Shown: positions 22,342-34,100 of the stretch, in pieces | Position numbering within the stretch: position 1 is the stretch's first letter | Layout of the letters: every line of letters starts with the position of its first letter | Assembly (NCBI RefSeq): GCF_001949145.1 | Contig: NW_019091521.1 | Coordinates: forward strand, 948,710 to 1,012,709 | Length of the DNA: 64,000 nucleotides | DNA from: Acanthaster planci | Taxonomy: Eukaryota > Echinodermata > Asteroidea > Valvatida > Acanthasteridae | Direction of reading: 5' to 3' | The notes under the pieces: model-generated | What the model was told of the DNA's origin: nothing | The model's database searches: none | The model's input: the letters and a program-made list of their open reading frames with translations, nothing else | Made by a program: the position numbers and the translations under genes

Positions 22342-25040
22342 TAATTACCCCAAGTGTATGTATGACGTAATGTGTGTATGTGACGTAATATAAATGTGCT
22401 GACTCTTTCCATATTGCCATTACTTGTAAATCACGGTGTCTTTAGATGACGACAACGTTCCCCGAGTTTTATGTGCATATTCTTAGGTCATCTTTCGCGT
22501 TTTGTAAATTCAGCATCGGATTTCTTCTGTCTCTGTTTGGGATCCTTGGGAAAGTATTAAGTGGGAATAGATACATGTTCTCCGTACATTTAACCAATTG
22601 CTTCGACATTGCAAATCCGTTGGCTCGGTAGCCACGTATCAGAGAGTATTCCATATCTATCCCCAAGGTGTGCTTGGAAAGATGCTGTGCGAGACCTCTT
22701 TCCATATGGCCAACATTTGACGATAGTTAGTTGTGAAGATAAGTATCCGATTCTGCTTCATGTATGATCCTACCAACGTTGTTCCATTCAGTTAAATAAG
22801 AATTAGTTTTAGATATGGCATGGAAGTATTGTACCTTTGGTTGGTTTATGGAATTTCTGTCGTGAAAGAAACATCTTTGTCTGCTTGGCGTTGAGTATCC
22901 CGTGAACTTCATACACCTTGGCAATGTATTTTAGGGACCTTCCGTAATTTTCAAGACTGTTGAAAATTTTGCCTTCTTTCGAAATTGTTGTGGAGGGGGG
23001 AAAATAACTCAAAACGAAGTTTAGTTGTCACTAACAAAAGGGGAGAAAGCCTTGATCTACGACTTGCCTGAACTTGCCATACGCTGTATCAGTTGAATTC
23101 GATGACAGATAGACCATGGATCCGATCATCGTTTTTCTTGGTAATCAACATCGAGTAGTTTTTCAAGGGCACCTGTTCTTTTTAATTTTAGGTTATTTTT
23201 AGTGGGGGAAAATGGCCCAGTTTCAAAGTGAAGAAGGGTTTGAAACTACCATAATCAACTTTCACGTTTTAACACATTGATCCTTGTGGGCATGTAGGCA
23301 TACATGTACAATCCGTTCTTTATTCTAACCCAATTGAATATTTACAAATGGACAATAGGGCTGGGGCGTTTTTATAAATCGATGTTTATGAACACTGAAA
23401 ATTGTGAACGGCCGCCATATTATTTGCATGTGTATCGTTGTCTATCGTCGAAATGTTGAGTATTCAGACTCATTGCAGTTTCTCCTGATTATAATACTTA
23501 ATGGGCAACGATTTAGATCGGGCTACCAATCCATTGCATTACACTGATACCTCTCTGAAAGGGTACCACAGGCATCTGAAACCTGACACTAAAGAAACAT
23601 GCAGAAAAACGACGAGGGTTTCACTGACCGATTTTCTCCTCATTTCCTGCCGCTCGCTGAATAACTTCACCCGCGAGGAAGGCATCGTCGCAATTCATGC
23701 CCATTCGATCGACAAATTCCCCCCCCCCCCGTTTAATTGGCGTTTTTTTCCCTTCCACGCGATCATGACCGGATGTCACTGAAATCTGTGTCTGGCGTTT
23801 AATCACGCGCGCGCAAATATGCAAATAGCTTTCCCCGTGGTCCCCTCCCCGGGCAAGCCAGGCAACTATAACCGATTTCCAGCCGATCACTGTGTCGATG
23901 CCGAGCTCTAATTTTTCCCGTCACTGGTCGAAGCGTGAAGTTCCGTTGATTAAAAAGAGGCACAGAGGAAACATGATGAATTATCGCGAACTCAAAGAAC
24001 ACAGCAGATCAGAAGATTTCACTATGCGTAGCTCATGCTTTATTAATGTATCAGAGTAATGGTTTATAGTTTCTGAATTTTTAAAACTAATTGTTCCCCT
24101 TCATTTTTATCGACATTTCACACGATGACAAAAACCACCGGGGCTTTTTTCACGGCCCCCTGGGCGGGGACCCCAGACTTGCCACACCGGGGGACTTGCT
24201 GCCGCAGCCCCGCGCTTCGTATGGATTTTTCTCTCTACCGGACGGGGTCGGACCTCGTTAACCCAATTGTAATATTGATGTTACCAGTGATATCTCATTT
24301 CCTACCTTGTGAACACCGGGCGTCGCCGGCCAACCGCACGGGTTAATCTTCGTCGGAGGACAGTCAAGGGCCGAGAGATGGAGTCGGCCAGCTTGAGGTC
24401 GTTTGGTGTGGGGTGAGACGGTCAGAGATTGGATGTAGCCAAGCCCGGGTTTTAGCCTTGAATGTAGATAGATGCATTATGTATGATTTCATTATTAAGC
24501 TTTATCATCGATGGCGTCGTTGATAGAAAGTCAGATTGTGATGTGTTGCAAGCAAATCGCATAGCCTAAAGCATTTCTAGACCAACAACGTTTACAGGTC
24601 ATGTCTAAAACCGCCCTTTTTCTATTCTAAAGAGAATTTACCAATGTTTTGTTCTTTAGCGGGCATTAGACCTCTGAATTAATTTAACACTCAAGTGAAT
24701 TAGACTTGTACTCAGTCTGCTTTTAAGATTGCTGGTGTCACACCCATGTTGCTTTTTCATGGATGAAAAAAGTGGGATTCACGATTGTGATACTTGTAGG
24801 ATCGCAAGTAATACCATTATCGCTGTTGACTTTTTTGACGTCGAGTGCGTTCCTCCTGCTATTGTCATTGCTTTACGAGTTTGATTTACCCAATCCGACT
24901 ACCCACCGAGAAGGGGACTTTTACAGCAAAATTCCAATATTATGAACCCGGATATAATTAATATATTATCGTATGAGCCTCGAGCTGGACCAGGAGAGGG
25001 CGCGAGTTTCCTAGCTACGTAGGCTTCTTTGGTGGAAATT
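22342..25040. other. Non-coding stretch, no gene recognised
   Basis: No supportable gene. A perfect octamer (ATGCAAAT, POU-domain consensus) lies at 23819-23826 in a GC-rich block. A poly-C run occurs near 23720. Confidence 0.45.
23819..23826. promoter_or_regulatory. POU octamer motif ATGCAAAT
   Basis: Exact octamer consensus embedded in GCGCAAATATGCAAATAG. An isolated match of this length is expected by chance now and then. It is listed because the surrounding 150 bp looks compositionally distinct from its flanks. Confidence 0.2.
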
Positions 25041-25220
25041 ACACTCGCTGGTTCACGAATGACTATAAAATGCACGCTTTTGGGAACTACATCTCGCTGG
25101 TTCACATACAACTATGAAGTACACGCTTTGAGGTCGCGTGGCTAGTTGCTACCAACAAAATGAACAATCCCCACCAACGCGGCTCTCTTCAACCGATGAA
25201 GGGGTGCTTCTGCTTCAAGC
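25041..25220. repeat. 49-bp tandem duplication plus dispersed-repeat copy
   Basis: CTCGCTGGTTCAC recurs 49 bp apart (25044 and 25093), each followed by a similar CTATRAARTRCACGCTTT stretch. Directly downstream (about 25145-25220) is GCTACCAACA, then ACCAACGCGGCTCT, then GATGAAGGGGTGCTTCTGCT. That series recurs at about 33896-33975 and, in inverted orientation, partly at about 56509-56530. Confidence 0.55.
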
Positions 25221-25386
25221 GGATTTTGTGAAATGTGTGCTGCACTATGAGACTCAAGGTGGAAGCACTTTGAAGTATGGGTGTATTTTGAATAAAAACA
25301 TCAGTGCAATTTGGAGAGAGGATTAGACAACATTCTAAATCGACCTTTCGACAGAAGAGAGCCTGGAGAAAAAGGAAAAACAAAAA

Positions 25387-25457
25387 GGGCTGCCGGGATT
25401 CGAACCAAGGACAATAATATTAATTCTTCTCTTTACATACTACACTACACGCAACCC
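25387..25457 (-). pseudogene. tRNA-like sequence (tRNA pseudogene or tRNA-derived repeat)
   Basis: On the minus strand, GGGTTGC and GCAGCCC can pair as a 7-bp acceptor-like stem. An exact B box (GGTTCGAATCC) sits at the T-loop position and an A-box-like TAGTGTAGTATG lies upstream. The T stem has a mismatch and the AT-rich middle does not give an anticodon arm with T33. It is therefore unlikely to be a working tRNA. It could be the head of a tRNA-derived SINE, since it adjoins a dispersed repeat, or a chance resemblance. Confidence 0.3.
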
Positions 25458-28063
25458 TGCTCGTTTTCCTTCTTTAGAGCCTACGACCCCACATAACGGT
25501 GCCTGTCGTAATGTATTACTGACAGGCTTCAAACAACGCAGTCTTGCTACAGAAGCCTTGTTTATTAACAGCGGTGGGTAGTCAGATAAGGTGGTCGACA
25601 GATCCGGCTTCCAGCAAGAGAGCCGGCTCATTAACTGCGCGTGTTCACAGGAATGGCTAGGAGAATCCAATGCTGAGCAATCCAGGTAATCAGGAGAGAC
25701 ACGTGGCTATTAAACTGTCACCCAAAGCTCGGCATGCACAGGGGAATGCTTCCTGGCTCATGTGGGCCATGCGTGTATACACAGGCAGCCGCTGTCCGCG
25801 CTGTTTTCATTCCACTCTCCATCGTTCAAAGCAGCTACAGTGCTCTGTTGAGTGCGTAATGGCAACGCTGTTGATTTGAGTCGTTGAATAGTTGATATTG
25901 AGCGTGCAATAAATGTGATTGTTGGCCCAGTACATTGCTACATCGATTGCAAAACAGCAACGGCGTAATTTGAGAGTCCGCGCGAGCGCCTTTCTGCCTC
26001 GAACTTCATTCGCGCTCGTCTGTTTTCAAATGCGGGAAACCCTATATGATAGCGGGGCTTTTCTTTCTCGATGGATAAAGTGATTTTACTGTTTAGTGTG
26101 TCTCAAGTTGCAGCAGCTCGGGTTTCTGTAAAGATCCACTGGCTTACAAAGTCTGAAGACTTTCTCCCTGATAGACAAACCACTTTGAAAATCTGTGCCA
26201 TCTGTTTACACTACTCTTGTGTGCAATGCAGCGCAAACTTGCGGTGTCGGATCGCCTATCATTCCCGTCGGCAACGACAGAAGTGCATCCACTTTATTTC
26301 GCCATTAAAATTACCAAATGCATGCAAGTTCCCATTGCTTTATATTTTTTGCGGTTATATGACATGGGAATATCGCAATCAATTTGGCAGATAGAGCAGC
26401 TTTCTATTTTGGCGTTTTGTTCTCTCATCAGACAAAATGGGAGCGACCATGCATTTCAAGACATTAGCAAATCAGCGAACTTCAGTAATCCACGGTTCCG
26501 AGAAGATTGTGGCATTATCTCCCTTGGCCTGCCTCCCCACGTTTCTTTTCTTTCTCTCTGTGTTTTTTTTTCTCCCAGTTGCCGGCACCGGCGAAAGAGC
26601 AACTGATGCATTCGCCTGATCGTTAATGCAATTTCCCCCGTCCTCCCAGTCAGTCGGTATGATGAGCCAAGGAGACCTGTATTATTCATGGAACTCGCAT
26701 CCTTGGGAACGATGCGCCATTTTTGGTGCAACAGCAAAGAGACATTACTGGTTACTGCGCTATACCTGTAAAGTACCACGGTGTTGCCTTGATTACATTC
26801 TGGCATTTCCTTCTTTTTCCTTTTGTTCTTTTTTATCTTCTATTTTTAGGCCAGTATACCTTGCTGAATGATTAATAACTCCCGCGTCGACTGGTAAGCA
26901 GGCAGCTATGCCTGAAGGTGCGTTGTCCTTAAAGTGACGAAGTGAAGTAGATCTCGTTAATCGTGGGTTGGGATTATCGATACGGAGAAGTTACCTCCCA
27001 CCGAAATTAATGACTTCTTTTGAACACGTCTAACCTAAATATTTATTTTGTTTGTGCAATGGTATTTTTACATCGGTCATTTACTTTCGAAGATTTCGAG
27101 ATGTTGAATAACACTTTAATTTGAAGACAATGAAATTAACTATAATTATTGGGGGTATCGAGCTACCTAGGTAATATTGCATGTACACGTATTGTATACG
27201 TGCTACGCGGGTGTCCATCCTTGTCGATGACAACGTATTGTAGAATGTAGAGGTACTGTGTTAATATGTTATCAAATTATGCATAGAGAGTTGTATGAAT
27301 CCGCAAGGATGTGATTACCTGATAGCCAAACATGCAAATAAGCTGATGTGTAAAAACAAGTAAATTACTATAATATCGAGTTCTGGAGTGCAAGCGCGTG
27401 GACGTGTGCAGGAACACTATACAGTGTACATGTACATGTACACGTACGTGTACACATCGAAGGTCTGTACGCGCAGCTGCAAGTGGTCGCCATTTAAAAG
27501 ACTACATGTCATGTAGGGTGCTACGACCACGAGGCACACAAGGATGGATAAGATCTTTCCGACACTTAGAGTGGTGTGCATTTGACACTGTCACCTATTC
27601 AGTCATGCCATTAACATATCGGAACATTACAAACGTCCATGAATCTTATAATCAGTAAGTATCATACACATCGTGTATGTACAGCTGATCCTTGTCACAT
27701 TAGTAAGAGAAATGGAAAATAGCTGTATTTATGTATAAACATTTATAATGTATGGATGTATATGTAGGTATTTGTTTTGTGCTACTCGGATTGAATGAAG
27801 ATGTACGAATTTAACCCATTGGGAAACTGCCGTCCGATTGCGCGCATACTGTTCTGCAGAGAATGTATTGCGGTCACAAAAGAGGCGGTCAACCACGGAT
27901 TTTCACGCGTCGTTGGGGACTGGTTGTCTTCCCAGGTTGTTCTGTATGGCATTGGGGGCATCTTTGGCTCGGTTTGGTCTGACCACAGCCTTTTTCACTG
28001 TAGCTGACCGACCCGGAGGTCTGGTCTCTTGTGCAATTCCCGTCACATGCGATTGATCCTTCA
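25458..28063. other. Non-coding stretch, no gene recognised
   Basis: Nothing supportable apart from the TACATGTA run at 27425-27456. Open frames of up to 129 codons around 26.1-26.8 kb show no domain. Confidence 0.5.
27425..27456. repeat. TACATGTA/ACGT palindromic simple repeat
   Basis: TGTACATGTACATGTACACG followed by TACGTGTACA forms an imperfect self-complementary tract. It is of the same class as the run at 14351. Confidence 0.65.
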
Positions 28064-28305
28064 CATGGGCGGAAATCCCGGGGGAGACAGGGGGGACACG
28101 TCCCCCCTCCCCCATATATTTGGTACGGGGGACACAATGTCGAATGTCCCCTCCATGTTTTAAGCAAAATACTAAAGGACTTGATGGATCGAGGAGTTCC
28201 CCTTTTGAGTTTTATAAATGGAATCAGATAATAATTGAAATACGGTGTGCACAAAAATTGTAAATTGATGCCCCCCCCACGATCGAGGAGAGATTTCCGC
28301 CCATG
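28064..28305. mobile_element. MITE-like element with CATGGGCGGAAAT ends
   Basis: CATGGGCGGAAAT (28064-28076) is the exact reverse complement of 28293-28305. Just inside the left end are alternating G and C runs (GGGGGGACACGTCCCCCC), and inside the right end a CCCCCCCC run. About 240 bp with perfect terminal inverted repeats and no coding potential fits a small non-autonomous DNA transposon. If the element proper is GGGCGG...CCGCCC, the flanks show only AT on both sides. Confidence 0.55.
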
Positions 28306-31106
28306 GATACAAGGACTGTCTCGGTGTGGGAAGGAGGATTTAACCATAGACACCCGTACAAAGCCATGGTTTGTAAACAGCCTTTCCCACAATGCACTTC
28401 AAACTAGTTAATAGCATTATTAATAATGAATTTGTGAAGGTCGCAGCGCCCAGCGTCAGCCACTGTTTTTTCTCTCGAAATGCAGTGGTCATTAAGCTCC
28501 TTATTCACCACAGCATTGATAAACATTTGTGCTGATGACCGTCCTTCGAGTCATCTTGTATTTACTTGAAACAAGTCAGGTCTGTAAGCAACGGAATGTT
28601 TTTGCTTCAAATTAACCATTTTGACAAAAGACCCATCAGTTCCAGCGATAATGGCCCAAATTCCATTTCGGGTGCACTCCATTATCGTATCGTTATCAAA
28701 GTTTGCCCCCGGATTTCACCCACTAAAAGTTTGGCTAATGGATTGGCGTCGCTAATAAGGTGAACTCAAACTTGATTATCTCTTTCGATTGAATTTTCCC
28801 CGATGTCCAGTCGTACGCACAGCGGTCTCAGATGGTAAACAGCGTAATGGCCAATTACCGCTTGTGTTGTTTTGCGAGGACGCAATTAGTTGCCAAACTC
28901 TTTTCCCCCCTTTTTCTTGGAGGAATATCCGCGGCAGTGTATAACAGCAGCAGGAATGCTCTCGTTTCAGGCACGCATTGCTCAGTGTAAGACTTGCAGA
29001 GATCGTGGTGGTAGCTCGCAGCTTCCTACTCCAGGATCACTCGGTTGCCTTTGATGCTTCTACTGTGCAAACCTAATGACATCACAGGACACTGCCACCA
29101 GATGTGTGGTGCACCTGATTGGCGTTACTTGATAGAATCACTGTGAGCCTCAGCGGCATTGCGTCGCTGCCGAAATGGCCGAAGAGGATGCAGTGTTTAA
29201 ATTCTTGCAATTTGCGACAAATTTTTCCTTCTTCAAAAGAGTTAAATTCAACGGATTGGATAAACAGCTCTACTAGACAGTTTTCCGTCTGTTCTGAGCG
29301 CCATACAATTTTGATAGAGAGTACCACTAAAGTGGGGGACTATGTAAGGACTTCCATACACTTTAAACTACATGTGCGTTGTTTTATGTCGTCATTGGAA
29401 ACGTATCAGCCAGTAACACTGACAAACACTGGCAGGATCCGGATAGTTGGTCCAGAATCGTATAATATATGACTGGGAGAGAGACTGGACGCGTCGCATT
29501 CAACGGTCGGTTCGCGAACTGAACATGACGGAAGCTCGTCACAGCCGCCTCATGCCAAGCCTGTCCTCACATGGCCGATATCCACAAAGCCTAGAGTCGC
29601 AGATGCCATTTTTTGTCCAGCAGAAGCTCTTACCGCCGGCTTTAGCTGGGCTTGGACTGTGTGTTAGCTGCGTCGGCTTATTTGCGGATACAGACTTCAC
29701 TAGACTTTCTTCGTACTGAGAATTATACTGTTAAAAAAATCCAGGGCTTTTCCTTGCCCAAACACCCTTGTGCTATACACCTGACAGTTCCGAATAAGGA
29801 ACTTCAAAACCCTGGACAGGATTATCAGGTCTTTTGCAACCTTCAGACAGCTAAGAAGCCTTCAAGTTGGCTTGAACACTTGCGACTCCAGCCGCGGATC
29901 TAACTGGCAAACTTCCACTCGGCCGCCAATGACGTTCTCCACAGAATATGACCAAACGGTTGTCCATGAACCCATTTTCTCAATATGCGGTATATATAAC
30001 TTTAACAGCATCTCATGAGGATGGTTTTTATTGCCATGTTTTCCGCTTTAATGCCCACCCTAAATGGCCATCTGCTCCGATATACAGTGCTAGTCGTACG
30101 TGCAGATGACGTTTGGGGATGGCGTTCGGTATCTTTCGAGATGAGACAGTTACGTTCCATTTGCCGAAGTGTTATTGAATAAAACATAGTACAGGGTTCT
30201 CTGCAGTTCTGTCCCAGTTGTTTGCAGTAAAACAGGCGGGGCAGTGTACGGCTGGAATTGCCCCACTCGAGATGTTTAGTTGTTGCCAATGCGGTTTTTT
30301 TTGTCAAGGTGAATTACTGCACACAACTGTCTGATAAATTTGGCCAACCCTCGTCAAGTTGCATGTCTTCTGAAACGTTAAGATAACTCTCATTGAAAAA
30401 TGTTTTTGCCTTCCATGGACGACGCAGAGCCAGCTGGGCACCGTGACCTCTTTTGTGTTTTTAGGGCCAGCACTGCTGGGTGCATCGGCCGTGGCAAGCA
30501 AGTCATGGCGGAGCACGGGGCTGATGATGACAAACGATAATACTGCACGCCGGCCAAAAAGTCCCAGAGGATGACTTGAAAAATTATATCTGCTGCCAAG
30601 TGTTTGATGGAGTACCAAATCTGAAACCAAAACAAAAAACTTCTAGAATTACAGTCAACAAGTGCCGCGTTGCATCTGAAGTTGAGAAATTAGATACCGG
30701 TTATGTTTGATTTCTTCAGCCGTTGTATAATATAAACAACCCGGAATGGGACAAAGTTCCATGTCGAGGAAGTTTACGGTCAGTGAGTGAATGTTATGGG
30801 CCCTACTGTTCCTGGAACTATTGAGTTTACTCGATGTAATGGCTTAATGGATTGTATTTAGCACATCAGGAATCAGGTTGGATCCCTCAAGTACCTACAA
30901 ATTCAATTCCGCGGATATATGACTGGCTGCAACATTTACCGCTGAGAAAGTTTTACTGAAGCGTCCAGCTCACAACCTACACGTGTAATTAGTCTCTCGG
31001 AAACGATTCCCCCCCTCACACACACACATCCGTTTTTGGTGCTTGGTGCCAACTTCGAGCGAAAACAATCTTGGATATCCAGTCTTGCAAGAACAAGGAC
31101 CGCGAA
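28306..31106. other. Upstream region of the nAChR gene, no other gene recognised
   Basis: Blocks at about 28600-28900 contain several TAAT/ATTA cores and short GC-rich stretches and look like possible cis-regulatory sequence for the receptor downstream. A (CA)n-type run sits at about 31017-31027, roughly 80 bp before the receptor start codon. No TATA box is evident at the expected distance. Confidence 0.4.
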
Positions 31107-31179
31107 ATGCCAACCCGAGATTTGCTACTTATACTTTGCGTTGTGGTCTTTCGTTGTGGTGCGGAGACTGGAAACAAAG
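31107..31179 (+). CDS. nAChR exon 1: signal peptide
   Basis: Encodes 24 residues beginning MPTRDLLLILCVVVF, a short basic-polar start then a hydrophobic core, typical of a secretion signal. Cleavage is likely near Ala-Glu about residue 19-20. The ATG has G at -3. The donor is AAAG|GTAGTC, phase 1. The exon is short, but the in-phase join to exon 2 supports it. Confidence 0.85.
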
Positions 31180-34100
31180 GTAGTCTCAGATTGTTTGCTT
31201 TTTTTTTGAAAGGCCCTCCCTCGAATTTTAAAAAACCATAACACTTTAACTCCTCTAAACCAATAAAATATTCGCCTCTAAACGCTTAAAGTGTTTATTG
31301 AGTCTCTCCCAACCCGAGGGTTGATGGTCTTTGACGCGAATCCATGCGAGAAGTCGTTTGTTTACAAGCACACCCTGTCCATCTCTCCAACCGTGGAGAG
31401 GCTGCACAATGCATCCTTCAACTGTCTGTAACATTCAGTAGGCTTATCGGATGGCATCCGAAACCATCTGTTAATATCATTGGTATCAGTCAGTTTAACT
31501 CCCGTGTTAACCTCCATGTAACTGTTTAATTTTTCACATTGGACTTGAGACTTGAATTGCTACATGTACGCACACGAGAACAGGCGACGTCTTTGAAGCG
31601 TCTGAAATTTGATTGGTTGAAATGCACCTTAAACTCTGCTTCCCCTCTATTCTGATTGGAGGATTAGCCTCATGTGCGCCCTTCACACTGGTTAAAGTAG
31701 CTGCTTGTCCGTGTGTGCATTATCCAAATCAACTGTACCTATATACGTCCGAGGACATCAGAACAGCTGCGCACCGGTATTTTCTGACAGGAGTAATATT
31801 TGAGGAGTGTCCAGATTTGTTTTAGTTTTTTTTTTTTTTGTGACTCCGTCTCAAAATGTCTGCTTATAGTAATAGATTTCTTGTGCATTATTTAAAACAA
31901 TAAGAAATTCCTGCACTGCACTTTCAATTTTTTTCAAATTGCAGCTCTCTACGGTGGCAACGAGCAGAAGCTGTACGAGGACCTCATGCGGAACTACAAC
32001 AAGAAGGTTCGGCCTGTCTGGAATTCGTCCTCCATCGTCAAAGTCAGCCTGGCGCTCTCCGTTATTCAAATTCTGGAAATGGTGAGTGTGCTTCCCTATT
32101 GTCAGTCCTCCCATGGCCAGCGACGTGGCCATTTACACGTCACGTCGACTGGACCATGATAGCAATGAGATGCCGGCGAGGGACCTTCGCCTGTCGAATG
32201 TCTTAATCCTCTTTGTTTATTGGTAAGGTAGATTGGATTTTTGAATCAAATCGATTACATAAAGAAAGAACATCAAATTCTAAAGAGAGGGTTTGGCATA
32301 ACACCATATAGATAGATCTCTTCTGGAAGAGGTATGGCCCTGATGAGAACCGTTGAGTGTGTGCTCGACGTTTCGACTAGTGCGCTCTGGCGGTCCTCAG
32401 TAGTGGAGGAGGGGAGGACGACCAGAGCACACTGGTCGAAACGTCGAGTGCACACTCACCGGTTCTCATCAGAACCAAAGCTCTTCCAGAAGAGATTTAT
32501 CCACATGGTGTTACTGCGAACCCTCTCTTTAGTCTACATGTATTTCCAACATGCAAAGCTTCAGGTCTTATCTCACATCGAATTCGAAATCCCTCGATGC
32601 CCCTTTTGACTAAATATAGCTTTGTTGGTGTCTAAACATTAGTGACGTTCCAACGCTAGTGTCTTGGACTGGTGTGGTTTGCAAATAATTTGCCTTTAAT
32701 AGGAATACTTTCGCTCGTCCGCTGTTTACAATGAGTCTGGTTTGCGTTGCCGAAGGAACCGCGCGAAGCGAAAAGGGATGCACGTGACTTCAGATTTCCT
32801 CACTTCGAGATAACTTACCCTTTGGGTGAAAAAAGGGCCTAGCTATTCAAGATCGTAGGTGGAGGGGCTGTCACACCCTTATGTTGGCAAATGTCATGTT
32901 GCTTGTGGCAAGAATTGGAGAAGGAAAGGGAGGTCACGAATGTGTCAGGTCCGGGAATCAAACCACCATTACACTCATGAAATTTGTCGACGGTCCGTCA
33001 GCAAATTTTATAATGGAACCCCCCCCCATTTGAAAATGGGCTGTCGACGCTCGTGTTGCCAACTTGCATGCACGTTCTCGTCATTAATCGATAGCAGCCC
33101 GGAAAACGGTTGGCGTGTAATGTTTCCCGTTGTATTTTGTTTTCATGATTGCACAAAAATACCGAGACCCATCCACCAAGACATTCCTGCACACGCCGTC
33201 TATTGCCAGCGCTTTGATGCCGGGCTCCTCTATGTTTCAGGGATAATCGCATGCTGCTTGTTTAACCCCCGATATTATGAACTGTCACGTTCTTGCCTTG
33301 CAGTGCCGGTAGCATTCTGCGCTTTCTCCTTAATGAATTGTGTAGACTCAGTGGTAAAGGGGGGGGGTGCATACATGACGCCGGATCCAACCACCGATCG
33401 ACCCGCCAGCGTAAAGTGTGTGTGTGTGTGTTTTTTTTTTTTTTTTGCATAGCCCTGAGGGAGTGGCCAAAATATTAGCGTATTGTCGTAGACTCAAACC
33501 TTTCTCTGGTTGCTTTCCACGCAGTACCTGCTTGTTCTGGTGGAAATAGTACCTGTGCCGGACCAGTCAGTGAATGGTGTGTTCGAAATCTAATGCGACT
33601 TGAATCAAGACTGTAATTTATTCGGCAAAACCGAGTATGGACCTTGACGGCTGAAGTCAGAGCGCCTTATCCCGTCAGAAGAAGGTCCTGATCACATTAA
33701 GACCATGGGCAACTGCCGCGTGCTTTTAAATCCTGTTTAGGGTATGGGAGAAAACATCCAGTAGAGATGCAAGACAAGTTTCCCATTGGGGCCATGAGCA
33801 CAGTCTGGATACCAGACCCGATGATTCTGACTACTCTACCAATCAAGGGTCCGGTATCACCCAATGTACACTTGACCAAGACTGGAGGAATTCCTCGCTA
33901 CCAACAATATGAATACTCCCGACCAACGCGGCTCTTTTCAAGCAATGATGGGGTGCTTCTGCTCGAGGCTGATACATCTACGATGAGCTGCATCAGCCGT
34001 GGGCATCATTTCCTAATTAGATGTCAAAATGTCGTACCGTACAAACGTCGCCTCTTCTCTTGTTTAAATGCAACCTCTTTATGAATGGTCCTGAATGTCT

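Noticed and set aside
24763-24945. Hydrophobic open frame considered as the transmembrane exon of the Fn14-like gene
   Set aside because: There is no usable acceptor before it and the joining phase is unsupported at a distance of 23 kb.
27889-28392. 167-codon minus-strand open frame rich in Cys and Pro
   Set aside because: It runs across the CATGGGCGGAAAT element; the Pro/Gly/Cys richness comes from its G and C runs.
32859-33452. 197-codon open frame within nAChR intron 2
   Set aside because: It ends in the (TG)n-T16 tract, has no domain and lies in an intron of a well-supported gene; taken as chance.
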